DNA from: Hymenobacter psoromatis
GTDB taxonomy: Bacteria > Bacteroidota > Bacteroidia > Cytophagales > Hymenobacteraceae
Reading direction: 5' to 3'
Length of the DNA: 64,000 nucleotides
Assembly (NCBI GenBank): GCA_001596155.1
Contig: CP014771.1
Span: forward strand, 5,180,844 to 5,244,843
Both the position numbers and the translations under genes were made by a program. Shown one piece after another: positions 54,305-62,713 of this stretch. Every line of letters begins with the position of its first letter. The stretch's first letter is position 1. The notes below the pieces were generated by a model. It was not told the DNA's origin and did not search any database. It saw only the letters and a list, made by a program, of their open reading frames with translations.

Positions 54305-54594
54305 CGATGATGGAAGGTGGTATGGGGATAATATAAGCGTCTTTAGGGTGGCTAGAAAGATTTACGAAGAGAACAGGACGGTCTGTTTGTGAAAGCCAGT
54401 TTGGCGATACAAAGTGATGGCCTTAACTTGAGTGTGAACGAGGGGTCTGATTGATTTTAGGGGAGGTAGGATGTAACACACTATACAAAGGCTAAAAGAC
54501 ACACTCGCTTTTTGGCAATCTATCTTTCATCTTGAGGTTTTTAGCAACTTGTTTAATCCATTTATTAGGCCTTACAGCCGCTCATAATCACCAT

Positions 54595-55035
54595 ATGGCA
54601 GACGCTATTATTCGCATCGAAAAGATAAAGACCAGACAAGGTATTGGGCAGCGCCAAGCTCATAATAACCGCAGCAAATACACGCCAAATGCTGATGAAG
54701 AGAGACGTCATATGAATCAGGAGTATTTGAATGTCGAGAACCAGCCCATCGTGAAATTGGTAGATGAACGCATGGAAGCGGCCAAATTAGGTAAGCCGCG
54801 TGAGGGGGCTGTATTATGCGTGGAGGTGCTAATAACCGCCGGGCCGACGGCGGAAATTTGGCAGCGGGATAAGCAGACGGGGCAGGCGGCGGATATGCGC
54901 GGCAGTGAGTGGGAGAAGCAAACTCTGGCTTGGGCCAAGCAGCAGTGGGGCGATAATCTAGTTGCCATGAAGTTGCACCAGGACGAGAAGTCCCCTCACT
55001 TTCAGTGTTTCGTGGTACCTAGGGTGGTGGGCTAG
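54595..55035 (+). CDS. mobV: MobV-family relaxase, N-terminal part (frameshifted)
   Basis: 147 codons from the ATG at 54595: MADAIIRIEKIKTRQGIGQR is a standard MobV/Pre start, and KLHQDEKSPHFQCFVVP is the conserved H.DE.SPH.h....P catalytic motif. The frame then reaches a TAG. The continuing MobV sequence is in another frame from 55035 (GLAGEVGLNENKGARLSARD). One extra or missing base between about 55022 and 55034 would explain this. The upstream 290 bases (54305-54594) hold no gene and may include the transfer origin. Confidence 0.82.
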   Translation: MADAIIRIEKIKTRQGIGQRQAHNNRSKYTPNADEERRHMNQEYLNVENQPIVKLVDERMEAAKLGKPREGAVLCVEVLITAGPTAEIWQRDKQTGQAADMRGSEWEKQTLAWAKQQWGDNLVAMKLHQDEKSPHFQCFVVPRVVG

Positions 55036-55043
55036 CCGGGGAA

Positions 55044-56198
55044 GTGGGGTTGAATGAGAATAAGGGCGCACGTCTCTCGGCTCGGGACATGTTCTCTCCC
55101 GAAACCCTGTCAAAACTGCAAACCGATTTCGCGGAAGCTATGCAGCCCTTTGCGTTGGAGCGAGGTGTCAAAGGCAGCCGAGCAAAACATAAAACGATGC
55201 GTCAGATGTACGCTTTGGGGGGAGAAAAGGCAGCGGAATTAGCGCCGCTGGTGAAACCCAATGAGCCGCAACCCTACGTGCTGCCCAAGCCACCGCTAAT
55301 AGGTCGAGATGAATGGCAGCGGGAGAAACAAGCGGAGATTAATGCAGAAATCGCCCGTCAGGTAAGGCAGGTAAACGAGCGGCTAGGTGTGGTCGGGGCG
55401 GTGGCAGTAGCTGCATCAGGGGCCGCCGAACAGTCGGAGCGGTCACGTACTTGGGCGAGCGATTCGCTCCATAAAGCCGATGCGGCGCGAGCTGAGATGA
55501 CCAAGGAAATTAATCAGGCGCAGGCTGAGCGGGAGCGCCACGCAGTTGAGCGGGAACGCCACACTGCTGAGTTGAATAAGCTGCTTATGCAGGTTGCTCA
55601 AGGCAATTTGCCGGCCGACCTCCTAAAAAGGGGGCAGGAGCTAGCTGCGCAACAGTTAGACGACCTACGCCAGGCTTGGCCAGTAGCATCAGTTTTGCGG
55701 GTGCAGGCTGACCAAGCGGAGCGCGCTGGAGATTATGGCCTAGTGGCAGAGTTACGCTATGGTAAAATCCCGGAGGCGGAACAGCAGCTGGCGGAATACC
55801 GGGTCCAGGCGCAGGCTACCCCAGGGGGACGCGCACTCCTGACCGAATTGGAAGAAAACGACCGGGCTATCCAAGCAATGGAGCAGGCAAAAGCGCGGCA
55901 GACAGCCGAAGGCCGTGAGCAGGAGCGCCTAGCTGAGCAAGAGCGCCAAGCCCAGGAACGAGCTGCCGAGCGCGCGCGCTACGTGCAGGAGCAGGCCGCA
56001 CAAGAACAGCGGGCCGCACAGGAAGAGGAGGCGAGAAAAGCCCAGCAGGAAGCCATTGATAAAGCTGCCGCTGAAAAAGAAGTAGCCAAGCGGTCGCAAG
56101 ACACCACTGGCTGGTCGCAGGGTACTCAGAATGATTTATGCCGCGTACAAATTTCCGAGCAGCAAATAGAAGACCAGGAAGAAGAATATGATATGTAA
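55044..56198 (+). CDS. mobV: MobV-family relaxase, C-terminal part
   Basis: 384 residues if translated from a GTG at 55044, but it most likely continues the frame above. It starts with GLNENKGARLSARDMFSPET and MQPFALERGVKGSRAKHKTM, a MobV-type region, then a long highly charged coiled coil (QERLAEQERQAQERAAERAR). It ends in an acidic tail (QQIEDQEEEYDM). The relaxase is broken unless the frame change is bypassed, so the element may no longer be mobilized on its own. Confidence 0.8.
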   Translation: MGLNENKGARLSARDMFSPETLSKLQTDFAEAMQPFALERGVKGSRAKHKTMRQMYALGGEKAAELAPLVKPNEPQPYVLPKPPLIGRDEWQREKQAEINAEIARQVRQVNERLGVVGAVAVAASGAAEQSERSRTWASDSLHKADAARAEMTKEINQAQAERERHAVERERHTAELNKLLMQVAQGNLPADLLKRGQELAAQQLDDLRQAWPVASVLRVQADQAERAGDYGLVAELRYGKIPEAEQQLAEYRVQAQATPGGRALLTELEENDRAIQAMEQAKARQTAEGREQERLAEQERQAQERAAERARYVQEQAAQEQRAAQEEEARKAQQEAIDKAAAEKEVAKRSQDTTGWSQGTQNDLCRVQISEQQIEDQEEEYDM

Positions 56199-56527
56199 CC
56201 CTATTTAAGGTGTAGGAAAAAGCAACTGTGATGATTGACGTGAATCAAGATACTCCCCTGTGTTTCTCTTGGCGCAGCAGTAGGTAGTGCTGGAGACAGT
56301 TTGCCCGGTAAAGTTATATTTTTTTGCAATCAACAGCGTCAACTTAATCTGTCTATTTTGGTCCGGTATTTAGTCTTGGTGGTGCTGACCTATGGAATGG
56401 TAATCATGCAGGCCAGCATTATTAGCCGAAGAATAGTGTATACGGGTCACATCCTGAAAGGAGAGCGGCTATCAAGCATATGAAGTGTCACGGGCTTAAT
56501 GGTAGCCAGTTTTACCAGGAGAATAGT
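56199..56527. other. 329-base gene-free interval
   Basis: An AT-rich spacer between the relaxase and the minus-strand SHOCT gene. A 60-codon frame with a hydrophobic stretch (LVRYLVLVVLTYGMVIMQA) exists at 56301 but has no support beyond openness. No terminator noticed. Confidence 0.35.
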
Positions 56528-57076
56528 CTACCTCAACAGCTTCGCTTTTTGCGCGTCGTATTCGGCTTTGGTAAGCACCTTTTGGTCATAGAGCTTTTTA
56601 AGCTTGAGCAGCTCGTCGGCCGTACTCGGGGGCGGAGCCATGCTGGCCGGCGCGGCGGCCGAGACGGCAGTACTCCGGGTGTGGGCCGTGATGATTTCGC
56701 CCGCCGCCTCGGCCGCGTTCAGGTCCACGCAGCCATTGAAGGTGTTGGCCTTGATGACGGCCACGGTCTTGTCGCCGAAGTTGCGAGAGCGTTGCAGCCG
56801 AATGTCCTTCACCCGCACCGAGAGATTGCTCATCTGAGAGGTGAAGTTTTGCTGCTTGCTACCGGTAAACATATTTTCCGGCACGAATACGTACTGAAAG
56901 TCACCGGTGGGCAGCGTGCCCCGGCCCAGGCGTAAGGTGTCGCCGGTGTGAATCACCGTGCCGGCGGCGGTAGTGAACTCGGGGACGGACTTGCCGATGA
57001 TCTGGGCCTGGGCCGGGCGGGGTAGGGTGCCGGCCAGCACGCCGCCGAGCAGGAGCAGGGAGATAAAATGCTGCAT
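56528..57076 (-). CDS. Exported protein with C-terminal SHOCT domain
   Basis: 182 residues. Signal peptide LISLLLLGGVLAGTLPRPAQ, cleavage near AQAQ. A mixed beta region (FQYVFVPENMF; TVAVIKANTFNGCVDLNAAE) is followed by a short SHOCT helix pair: ADELLKLKKLYDQKVLTKAE, then YDAQKAKLL. SHOCT is an oligomerisation or targeting module; the main domain is unrecognised. The next two minus-strand genes may be cotranscribed. Confidence 0.75.
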   Translation of the reverse strand: MQHFISLLLLGGVLAGTLPRPAQAQIIGKSVPEFTTAAGTVIHTGDTLRLGRGTLPTGDFQYVFVPENMFTGSKQQNFTSQMSNLSVRVKDIRLQRSRNFGDKTVAVIKANTFNGCVDLNAAEAAGEIITAHTRSTAVSAAAPASMAPPPSTADELLKLKKLYDQKVLTKAEYDAQKAKLLR

Positions 57077-57142
57077 GAGTTAAGGATAAACAGGGAAGAG
57101 TCGGGTCGCGGGACCCGGTTAGGTAAGCTGCCGCCTGGCGGG

Positions 57143-57619
57143 CTACTGCGGGGGCTGGGTCGGGGGAAATAACTCATCGAGTTGGGCCACGTTGAGCAGG
57201 TATTCGCGCAGCTGGGGATTAAAGAGTACTGTCACGCTCGTGCTGGTGTAGTGGCTGCCTTGCGGTTGGGTGCTATCGAGCAGGTGCCGGGGAACGTAAA
57301 TCTGCTGGGTAGGCATCTCGAAGAAAAAACACACTGAATCCAACTGGTAGAGCGCGGTGCGGGCCTGTTCTTCCTGAGTGCAATCCTCGGAAGCGACGGC
57401 CACTTCATCTAGCGGGAACACGTAGGACTCGCGCACCACGTAGCCGTCCGTGCGAATTTGGTGCAGCACCCGCCCCATCAGGGCGTGCACGGGGTCAGTG
57501 GGGCGGAACCGACGCAAAAAATGCTTTTTCCAGTGGGCACGCACCTGCTTGAAATCAGCCAGGTCGAAGGCCAATTGCAGCACGAACGGTACGGCGTAGG
57601 GAAGACGAGAAGGGGGCAT
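57143..57619 (-). CDS. Hypothetical protein, 158 aa
   Basis: Unrecognised soluble protein. Starts MPPSRLPYAVPFVLQLAFDL, has a basic helix (RAHWKKHFLRRFRP) and a Cys residue in SEDCTQEEQARTAL, and ends in a Pro/Gln-rich tail. No signal peptide seen. Located between two exported proteins on the same strand, 66 bases from the SHOCT gene. Confidence 0.5.
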   Translation of the reverse strand: MPPSRLPYAVPFVLQLAFDLADFKQVRAHWKKHFLRRFRPTDPVHALMGRVLHQIRTDGYVVRESYVFPLDEVAVASEDCTQEEQARTALYQLDSVCFFFEMPTQQIYVPRHLLDSTQPQGSHYTSTSVTVLFNPQLREYLLNVAQLDELFPPTQPPQ

Positions 57620-57683
57620 GAGTACCGGGAGTGAAAGGGGTGAAACAGGAGATGGTAGCCGGAGCCGGTCTTAACCCAGACCG

Positions 57684-58292
57684 CTATGGCTTGTCCAGGG
57701 CGTTATCCACCTGCATTTGCGCTTGCCGCTTCGCCAGCTGCACCGTCAGCAGCGGTTTGCTGTACACTTCCAGCCAGCACTGCACGGGAAACGTTAGCTT
57801 TTCGGAATACTTTACCAACACCCGCTCCCCTTCCCAGTCTAGGCCGCTCATCTGGTCGTTGCGGTCTTTGCCAGGGCCGAAGAGGAAGCGGGCTTCTTCG
57901 CGCATGGCCGTGCGATTGGCCCCGATGCCCGTAGTGACGGCCCGGAACATGGCGAATTTGCCGTCCTGAAACTGGTAGTAGGTCGAGAAATCCTTAGCGT
58001 GCTTGCCGAACCAGCCGCGCTCCTGGCCGCTAGGCAGTTGATAGACGCGCACGCCCTGCTCATCCTCTTTCGTGACAAGGATGAGCTTTGGGAAATTACT
58101 GAGGGGCTCGCCGAAGCGGTGGCCCTGCATCCCGTCGAGCGAGTCGGCCCGCGTGCCGTAGGAGCGCGGCGCGGCAGCAGTAGGGGCGGCCGGGGTAGCC
58201 GTAGTTTCAGAAGGGGCGTGGGAGCAGCTACTCACCAAGGTAATAGCTAACATAGAAGTGGTCAGCGAAATAGCAATAAAGCAAGTATGCAT
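57684..58292 (-). CDS. Lipoprotein, unknown
   Basis: 202 residues from the ATG at 58292 (MHTCFIAISLTTSMLAITLV), with a lipobox VSSC. An Ala/Pro/Thr linker follows, then a compact domain with GMQGHRFGEPLSNFPKLILV and FSTYYQFQDGKFAMFRAVTT. An earlier in-frame start (58370) would add a hydrophilic N-terminus and is less likely. No family recognised. Confidence 0.6.
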   Translation of the reverse strand: MHTCFIAISLTTSMLAITLVSSCSHAPSETTATPAAPTAAAPRSYGTRADSLDGMQGHRFGEPLSNFPKLILVTKEDEQGVRVYQLPSGQERGWFGKHAKDFSTYYQFQDGKFAMFRAVTTGIGANRTAMREEARFLFGPGKDRNDQMSGLDWEGERVLVKYSEKLTFPVQCWLEVYSKPLLTVQLAKRQAQMQVDNALDKP

Positions 58293-58382
58293 GGTTGGTA
58301 AAATAGGAGAGTAGGAGAGAGGATGTGGTAGGAAGCAACGGTGCGGCGGCTCTCGGAAGTGGCCACTCACACGTGGGCATGC

Positions 58383-58958
58383 TCAGCGTAATAGTTGGGT
58401 ACTTATCTCTAGCCCCAGGCCAAATACCAACAGGCTCATGATGCCGAGCCAGGCCCAGCGTTGGGCCGCTGAGTCGCAAAGCCGGGCCAGCCAGCCCATC
58501 GTAAGTAGCATAAGTAGGTACTTGGTCCAGGCCGGTAAGTCATTAACTGGGAAAATTAGGCTGCTCGCAAGCCCACCGAGCAGTAGGGTTAGTGCTGTAT
58601 ATGCCCCGGTGATTGGAGATTCGAACAGGCGCGCAAACGAGGTGTGCAGGGCTGGTAGGCGGAATCTGGACATCAGTTCAATATGGCTGAGTGGTGGTAA
58701 GGTAAAAAGATAAGTGGCATCTACTTGAATAAAGTAGTAAAACGGATTCAGCTCCTCGTTCACAAGGGCAGAGGATAATTGTCTGTGCAAAGCCTCCAAG
58801 CGTGAGACATAAATGGCTGAATGGATTAGCTGACTCTGCGAGGGGCTCGCTGACAGCTGCCCTTGTTGCGCGACACATGGTTCGGGTTGTCGGATACTGT
58901 TTTCTTGGTCATGTGTTTGTTTAGAGTGCAAATATGGAGCTAATAGCGGGCTTTTCAA
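58383..58958 (-). CDS. Small membrane protein, unknown
   Basis: 191 codons from a TTG; the real start is unclear because no good ATG exists before the hydrophobic part. C-terminal transmembrane helices (ALTLLLGGLASSLIFPV; YLLMLLTMGWLARLC; LGIMSLLVFGLGLEI). The first 90 residues are hydrophilic with a helix (YVSRLEALHRQLSSALV). Composition and layout resemble small toxin-type or immunity-type membrane proteins, but nothing specific supports that. Confidence 0.5.
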   Translation of the reverse strand: MKSPLLAPYLHSKQTHDQENSIRQPEPCVAQQGQLSASPSQSQLIHSAIYVSRLEALHRQLSSALVNEELNPFYYFIQVDATYLFTLPPLSHIELMSRFRLPALHTSFARLFESPITGAYTALTLLLGGLASSLIFPVNDLPAWTKYLLMLLTMGWLARLCDSAAQRWAWLGIMSLLVFGLGLEISTQLLR

Positions 58959-59003
58959 AGCGAAATACCTAAAATATTAGCGAGGTACGGCGAGAGCGCA
59001 CGG

Positions 59004-59017
59004 GGACCTTTGAGTCC
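59004..59017. promoter_or_regulatory. C-box-like inverted repeat
   Basis: GGAC CTTTGA GTCC, 18 bases before the ATG of the XRE-PvuII-like gene. Controller proteins of PvuII-type systems bind GACT...AGTC repeats; this one is similar but has a 6-base spacer. An autoregulatory site is plausible. Confidence 0.4.
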
Positions 59018-59035
59018 TAAAATTTACCCTTACTC

Positions 59036-59860
59036 ATGGGGCTCTCTACCGCTAGTTCCGCGATCCACCGTGTGTTAGCTGATAATATTCGGCGAATCCG
59101 TAAACAGCGGGGCTTCACGCAGGAAATCCTGGCTGAGACAGCGGGAGTCAACCAAACGCACGTGGGCAACATCGAGAATGCCCGCAATAGCCCTAGTGTG
59201 GAAATCATCGACCGCTTGGCTTTAGCGCTGGGAGTACCGATTGCTAAGCTCTTCGGGGATGAAGGAAGCCAACCGGTGCCGAGCAACCCAGAGAGCAGTA
59301 AGCTCTCACCTCTCGACCGGCTCAATGCCTTACTTCCTTACCTGCGAGAATACCAGCGCTTAGCTAGCGAATTCGGCATTGTAGATATTTTTCAGGATAA
59401 CGGGGGTAAGCTCCTCCAAACGCTCATTATCACCCAACTCCGCAACTTACCAGGTAGTGCAGATAATGATGCACAGGACGAACAGGGTAATGAGTACGAA
59501 TTGAAAGCAGTAAACCGAAGTCTAACCGCAGCTTTCTCTACTCATCACCACTTAAGCCCTGATGTCTTAGCCAGATATCGTCAGGTGAATTGGCTTTTCT
59601 GTGTGTATGCCGGGATTGAGGTTGTCGAACTTTATCTGGCACGCCCTCAAGTGCTAGAGCCCTATTTCAGTACATGGGAAGCCCATTGGCAACGTGACGG
59701 TGAGACTAGCAGACGGGCTCTCAATAATCCTAAAATTCCAATAAAATTCGTCCAAAAAGTTGGCCAGCTGATTTATCAAGAATCCACTGACGGACGAATC
59801 ACCCTTAGCCCAAGATTAGCGCGCTGGTTCGCAGATGGTTCACATTCCCAATTAGGATGA
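59036..59860 (+). CDS. XRE controller-PvuII-like restriction endonuclease fusion
   Basis: 274 residues. Residues 10-75 are an XRE helix-turn-helix (LADNIRRIRKQRGFTQEILA; GVNQTHVGNIENARNSPSVE; LALALGVPIAKLF), like R-M controller proteins. Residues 92-250 match PvuII endonuclease end to end: FGIVDIFQDNGGKLLQTLII, NDAQDEQGNEYELKAVN, FSTHHHLSP, ARYRQVNWLF, NNPKIPIKFV. PvuII's catalytic D58, E68, K70 correspond to D145, E155, K157 with identical spacing; D34 to D121; and the DNA-reading H84/H85 to H171/H172. Predicted to cut CAGCTG. No methyltransferase is next to it. Both halves look intact. Confidence 0.92.
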   Translation: MGLSTASSAIHRVLADNIRRIRKQRGFTQEILAETAGVNQTHVGNIENARNSPSVEIIDRLALALGVPIAKLFGDEGSQPVPSNPESSKLSPLDRLNALLPYLREYQRLASEFGIVDIFQDNGGKLLQTLIITQLRNLPGSADNDAQDEQGNEYELKAVNRSLTAAFSTHHHLSPDVLARYRQVNWLFCVYAGIEVVELYLARPQVLEPYFSTWEAHWQRDGETSRRALNNPKIPIKFVQKVGQLIYQESTDGRITLSPRLARWFADGSHSQLG

Positions 59861-59931
59861 GATAGTAGAACGGACGTGAGATTAATAACCTATGATAAGC
59901 ATAAATAATAAGTGATTAACTTTTGTCGATT

Positions 59932-60942
59932 ATGACTAGTATCAATGCTGTAGAGATGCATAAGACATATTCTGATGCCTTCAAAGCATTTAGAATGTTA
60001 GAATTAGATGATATTCGTGATGACCTTGATAAGTGGACGAAGAAATATATGTCGACTAGTTGGGAGTCCTTTGGCAGGCATCTGAAGCGTATGGAGAACT
60101 ATTTAGAAAAAAGTAAATTAGATAGAGATAAGAAAGAGAAAATATTAAAAATTATTGATTCGCAGAGGGTGTACTATAATTCGGGCGTAGAATGGCCGCA
60201 TCAACGGAATTATATAAATGTGGAAGATAGAAGGGATTTGTCTGACTACCGAACCTATTTGCTGCGAGAGTTTCCATTTCACGAAGAGGTATATACTTGG
60301 TCTCATGATAAGGTTAAAGGGCTTTCCTCTAGTCAACAAAATGCTTTGATGTCTATCAAGGAATTTAATTGCAGAATAGAAGTAATAGATATAAAGCTTA
60401 AATACCCTAAGCATATTTTGAATTCCTTTTCAAACTATAGTGAAAGACTCCATGCATCAGCGGAGAAAACTCTGCTGCGTGCTAATCCACTAGACAATAA
60501 AGAAAATAAGTCGGCTGGCAATAAGGTCTCTGAAGAAGCTATATTATCGCTAGCAAGCTTATGTATTCCAACTGGCAGAGAGACTCAGGAGGAAATAGCT
60601 GATTATGCAAAACAATTATGGATTGGATTACCTTCAGGGATACGAAAGAGTCCTAAATCTGTCTCTACTAAAGTAAAATATAGTGCGTCTGCGGTAGCTA
60701 TTTTCAGACTTATGCAATACCTTGGAAAAATTAGCAAAGAGGTAGGACTTGAGAGTTGGAGAATTATTTTGGAAGAGGAGTGGGGTATTGTTATTACCGA
60801 GAGCATATCAAAATATACAATTAACAATAATGACACTAAGCAATTTGTAAAGGCAGTAGTTTCTGCCTTTACGAAAATTAAGAAAGGTAATTATCGGGAT
60901 TGGATAGGAAGAGAGAATGAGTTGCCCGAAGATTATAAGTAA
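59932..60942 (+). CDS. Unknown protein downstream of the PvuII-like gene, 336 aa
   Basis: 336 residues from the ATG at 59932, starting 71 bases after the endonuclease. AT-rich, Lys/Asn-rich, helical (YSDAFKAFRMLELDDIRDDL; FGRHLKRMENYLEKSKLDRD). No methyltransferase motif is visible: neither a SAM-binding F.G.G nor DPPY/SPPY is present, although its length equals that of the PvuII methylase. The stop codon TAA lies on the first bases of the inverted-repeat element at 60941. Function unknown; possible partner or inhibitor of the endonuclease by position only. Confidence 0.6.
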   Translation: MTSINAVEMHKTYSDAFKAFRMLELDDIRDDLDKWTKKYMSTSWESFGRHLKRMENYLEKSKLDRDKKEKILKIIDSQRVYYNSGVEWPHQRNYINVEDRRDLSDYRTYLLREFPFHEEVYTWSHDKVKGLSSSQQNALMSIKEFNCRIEVIDIKLKYPKHILNSFSNYSERLHASAEKTLLRANPLDNKENKSAGNKVSEEAILSLASLCIPTGRETQEEIADYAKQLWIGLPSGIRKSPKSVSTKVKYSASAVAIFRLMQYLGKISKEVGLESWRIILEEEWGIVITESISKYTINNNDTKQFVKAVVSAFTKIKKGNYRDWIGRENELPEDYK

Positions 60943-61076
60943 TTTAGGTAGTCCTAAAAGTGTAATGCTGCGTCGATTCTCGGCCGCTATGAAATCAGCC
61001 ACCGGATAACTGAAACGGCCCCATGCTAAACTACCGCCAATTTAGGCAGCATTACATTTTTAGGACTACCTAAATT
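60941..61076. mobile_element. 136-bp MITE-like element
   Basis: The 31 bases at 60941-60971 (AATTTAGGTAGTCCTAAAAG...) are the reverse complement of 61046-61076 with one mismatch. The interior of 74 bases is non-coding. The left end overlaps the stop codon of the upstream gene. The size and ends suggest a non-autonomous transposon. Confidence 0.65.
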
Positions 61077-61124
61077 ATTTCGTTGGTTATAAGCCGGGGT
61101 GGTCGAGTGCCAGTGGACACGAAG

Positions 61125-62048
61125 CTAAGGCAGGTTGTTAAAACGGTAGTGGAATTCGAATTTGAGCCGGGTGCAGTACCATAGGGCGGAGTGCAAGCGT
61201 TGGGTGTTGTAGTAGTGGTCGAGGTATTCCGCTAATTCCAGCCGGGCTTCTTGCAGGTCAGCAAAGCAGGCCCCACGGGGCAGTAGCTCTGTTTTGAGTA
61301 TGCTCCAGCCACTCTCGGCCAGGGCGTTATCATACGGATTACCAGGCCCGCTCAGGCTGGCAATGGCCTGGGTCCGGTCAAGTAGGGTGGTGAAGGCCTC
61401 ACTGGTGTACTGGCTGCCGCGGTCGGTATGCACGAGCAAGCCAGGCGGGGGCTGGCAGATAGCCACGGCCCGGTAAAAAGCGGTCAGAATCAACTTCGTA
61501 TGCAGCGATTCACTCACATGCCAGCCGACGACGCACCGGGAGAAGGCATCGCGCCAGCAGGCCAGATACGCCCACTGGCCTGTGGCCAGGGCGAGGTAGG
61601 TGATGTCGCCGACCCAAATTTGGTTGGGGGCCGTGGCCGCCGGCCTAGTGGCGGGCTTATTGGCGGCGGCGATAGCCTGCTGGTCGACCTGGGTAGTGCG
61701 CGGCGGCCGGGTGCCGACTCGGGTGCAGAGGGCGCGTAAGCTACTGCTGCTGAGCCAGCCACGCAACCGCTGCCGACCCACTGCATACCCTTCCCGCCGC
61801 AACTGGGCCCGTAAGCGGCGCTGGCCGTAGCGGCCGGCATGCGTGGTGAACACGCGCTGGGTCGCTACTTGCCAGGCGGCAGGTGCGGGCTCGCTCGCCG
61901 GGGTGGGCGTGCGTTTCCGCCAAGCATAATATCCGCTGGGGCTGACGCCCAGCACCTGAGACTGCTGCCGCGCGGGCCAACAGTCGGCGTGTAAGGCAAT
62001 GAACGTGGAGCGTTTCATCGGCCCATCTTTTGTGAAAATGCGCATCAA
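61125..62048 (-). CDS. IS3-family transposase, OrfB
   Basis: 307 residues with an intact DDE rve domain: IWVGDITYLAL (first D), LLVHTDRGSQYTSEAF (second D), PYDNALAESGWSILKTELL (E). N-terminal HTH_21: VLGVSPSGYYAWRKR. IS3 OrfB normally depends on a frameshift from OrfA, which is broken here (see next), so this copy is probably immobile unless served in trans. Confidence 0.9.
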   Translation of the reverse strand: MMRIFTKDGPMKRSTFIALHADCWPARQQSQVLGVSPSGYYAWRKRTPTPASEPAPAAWQVATQRVFTTHAGRYGQRRLRAQLRREGYAVGRQRLRGWLSSSSLRALCTRVGTRPPRTTQVDQQAIAAANKPATRPAATAPNQIWVGDITYLALATGQWAYLACWRDAFSRCVVGWHVSESLHTKLILTAFYRAVAICQPPPGLLVHTDRGSQYTSEAFTTLLDRTQAIASLSGPGNPYDNALAESGWSILKTELLPRGACFADLQEARLELAEYLDHYYNTQRLHSALWYCTRLKFEFHYRFNNLP

Positions 62049-62344
62049 GCATTTGGACGATGGTCAGCGCTTTTTTAAATATCGCGCTCCATCTCCGCTC
62101 GGGCCAACTGGGCCCGCAACTGCTTGTTCTCCTGCTCCAGCGCCTCGCTACCTGCGGGGCGAATAGCTTGGGCCCCGGGCGGCACGCACCCAGCGCCCGA
62201 GTAGCGCCTCGCTTATGCCCAGCGCCTGCGCCACACGCGTGGCCGCTTGGCCATCCTGAGAGTGACGCGGCGGACCGCCTCAACCCGAAAGGCCGCATCA
62301 TAATTGTTTTTAGGCCGTTTGCCGGCTGGTTTTGCTGCTTCCAT
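62005..62344 (-). pseudogene. IS3-family OrfA, degenerate
   Basis: Starting at the ATG at 62344 the first frame gives NNYDAAFRVEAVRRV; the next parts need other frames: DGQAATRVAQALGISEALLG, RWVRAAR, then AIRPAGSEALEQENKQLRAQ and LARAEMERDI. The expected IS3 OrfA HTH and leucine-zipper order is complete, but at least two small deletions break it. It leads into OrfB. Confidence 0.8.
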
Positions 62345-62554
62345 GACAAGGAAAAGTTACTTTCGTCGTGTCCATTTCTACCCGACCACCTCAGCCAAAG
62401 CCAGCTACCGCATTGCGGAGGCCGCGCTGGCCCAAGCCGTCGACGCGACCTTGTAACTCCCCAACCTTTACCCAGCGGCAGTCTAAGACCTTAAGGCGAG
62501 CGGCTAAGATTTGAAAAAAGTTGACTTGTACCCTATGTTGTACCCCAAACAATA
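62345..62554. other. Intergenic spacer between IS3 and tRNA-Glu
   Basis: About 210 bases with no gene recognised. The right end runs to the tRNA terminator. I did not identify the outer end of the IS3 element here. Confidence 0.3.
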
Positions 62555-62590
62555 AAAAAGCCGCCCTACGTGCTGTAGAGCGGCTTTTTA
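62555..62590 (-). terminator. Terminator of tRNA-Glu
   Basis: AAAAAGCCGCCCTAC and GTAGAGCGGCTTTTT form a 14-bp stem with one mismatch and a 4-base loop; read on the minus strand it ends in a T run just beyond the tRNA 3' end. Confidence 0.75.
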
Positions 62591-62591
62591 G

Positions 62592-62663
62592 TAGTCCGTA
62601 GGGGAATCGAACCCCTGTTGGTAGAATGAAAATCTACTGTCCTAACCCCTAGACGAACGGACC
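62592..62663 (-). tRNA. trnE: tRNA-Glu (anticodon TTC)
   Basis: The minus strand reads GGTCCGTTCGTCTAGGGGTTAGGAC, then the anticodon arm GTAGA-TTTTCAT-TCTAC with TTC in the centre, then GGGGTTCGATTCCCC as the T arm and ACGGACT closing the acceptor stem. The CCA end is not encoded. All four arms can be drawn. Confidence 0.93.
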
Positions 62664-62682
62664 GTTTTTCGTTTTGGTGGTG

Positions 62683-62713
62683 CAAAGATACGGCGACGGC
62701 CTTTCAAACCAAA
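62683..62713 (-). promoter_or_regulatory. Bacteroidota promoter of tRNA-Glu
   Basis: On the minus strand TTTG (62710-62713) is followed after 19 bases by TATCTTTG (62683-62690), the canonical -33 and -7 elements. The tRNA begins 20 bases further on. Confidence 0.75.

Noticed and set aside
56301..56483. A 60-codon frame with a hydrophobic stretch as a small membrane protein
   Set aside because: There is no support other than openness in an AT-rich spacer.
59932..60942. A PvuII-type methyltransferase because of its position and length
   Set aside because: No SAM-binding or SPPY/DPPY motif is present, and the composition is helical Lys/Asn-rich.
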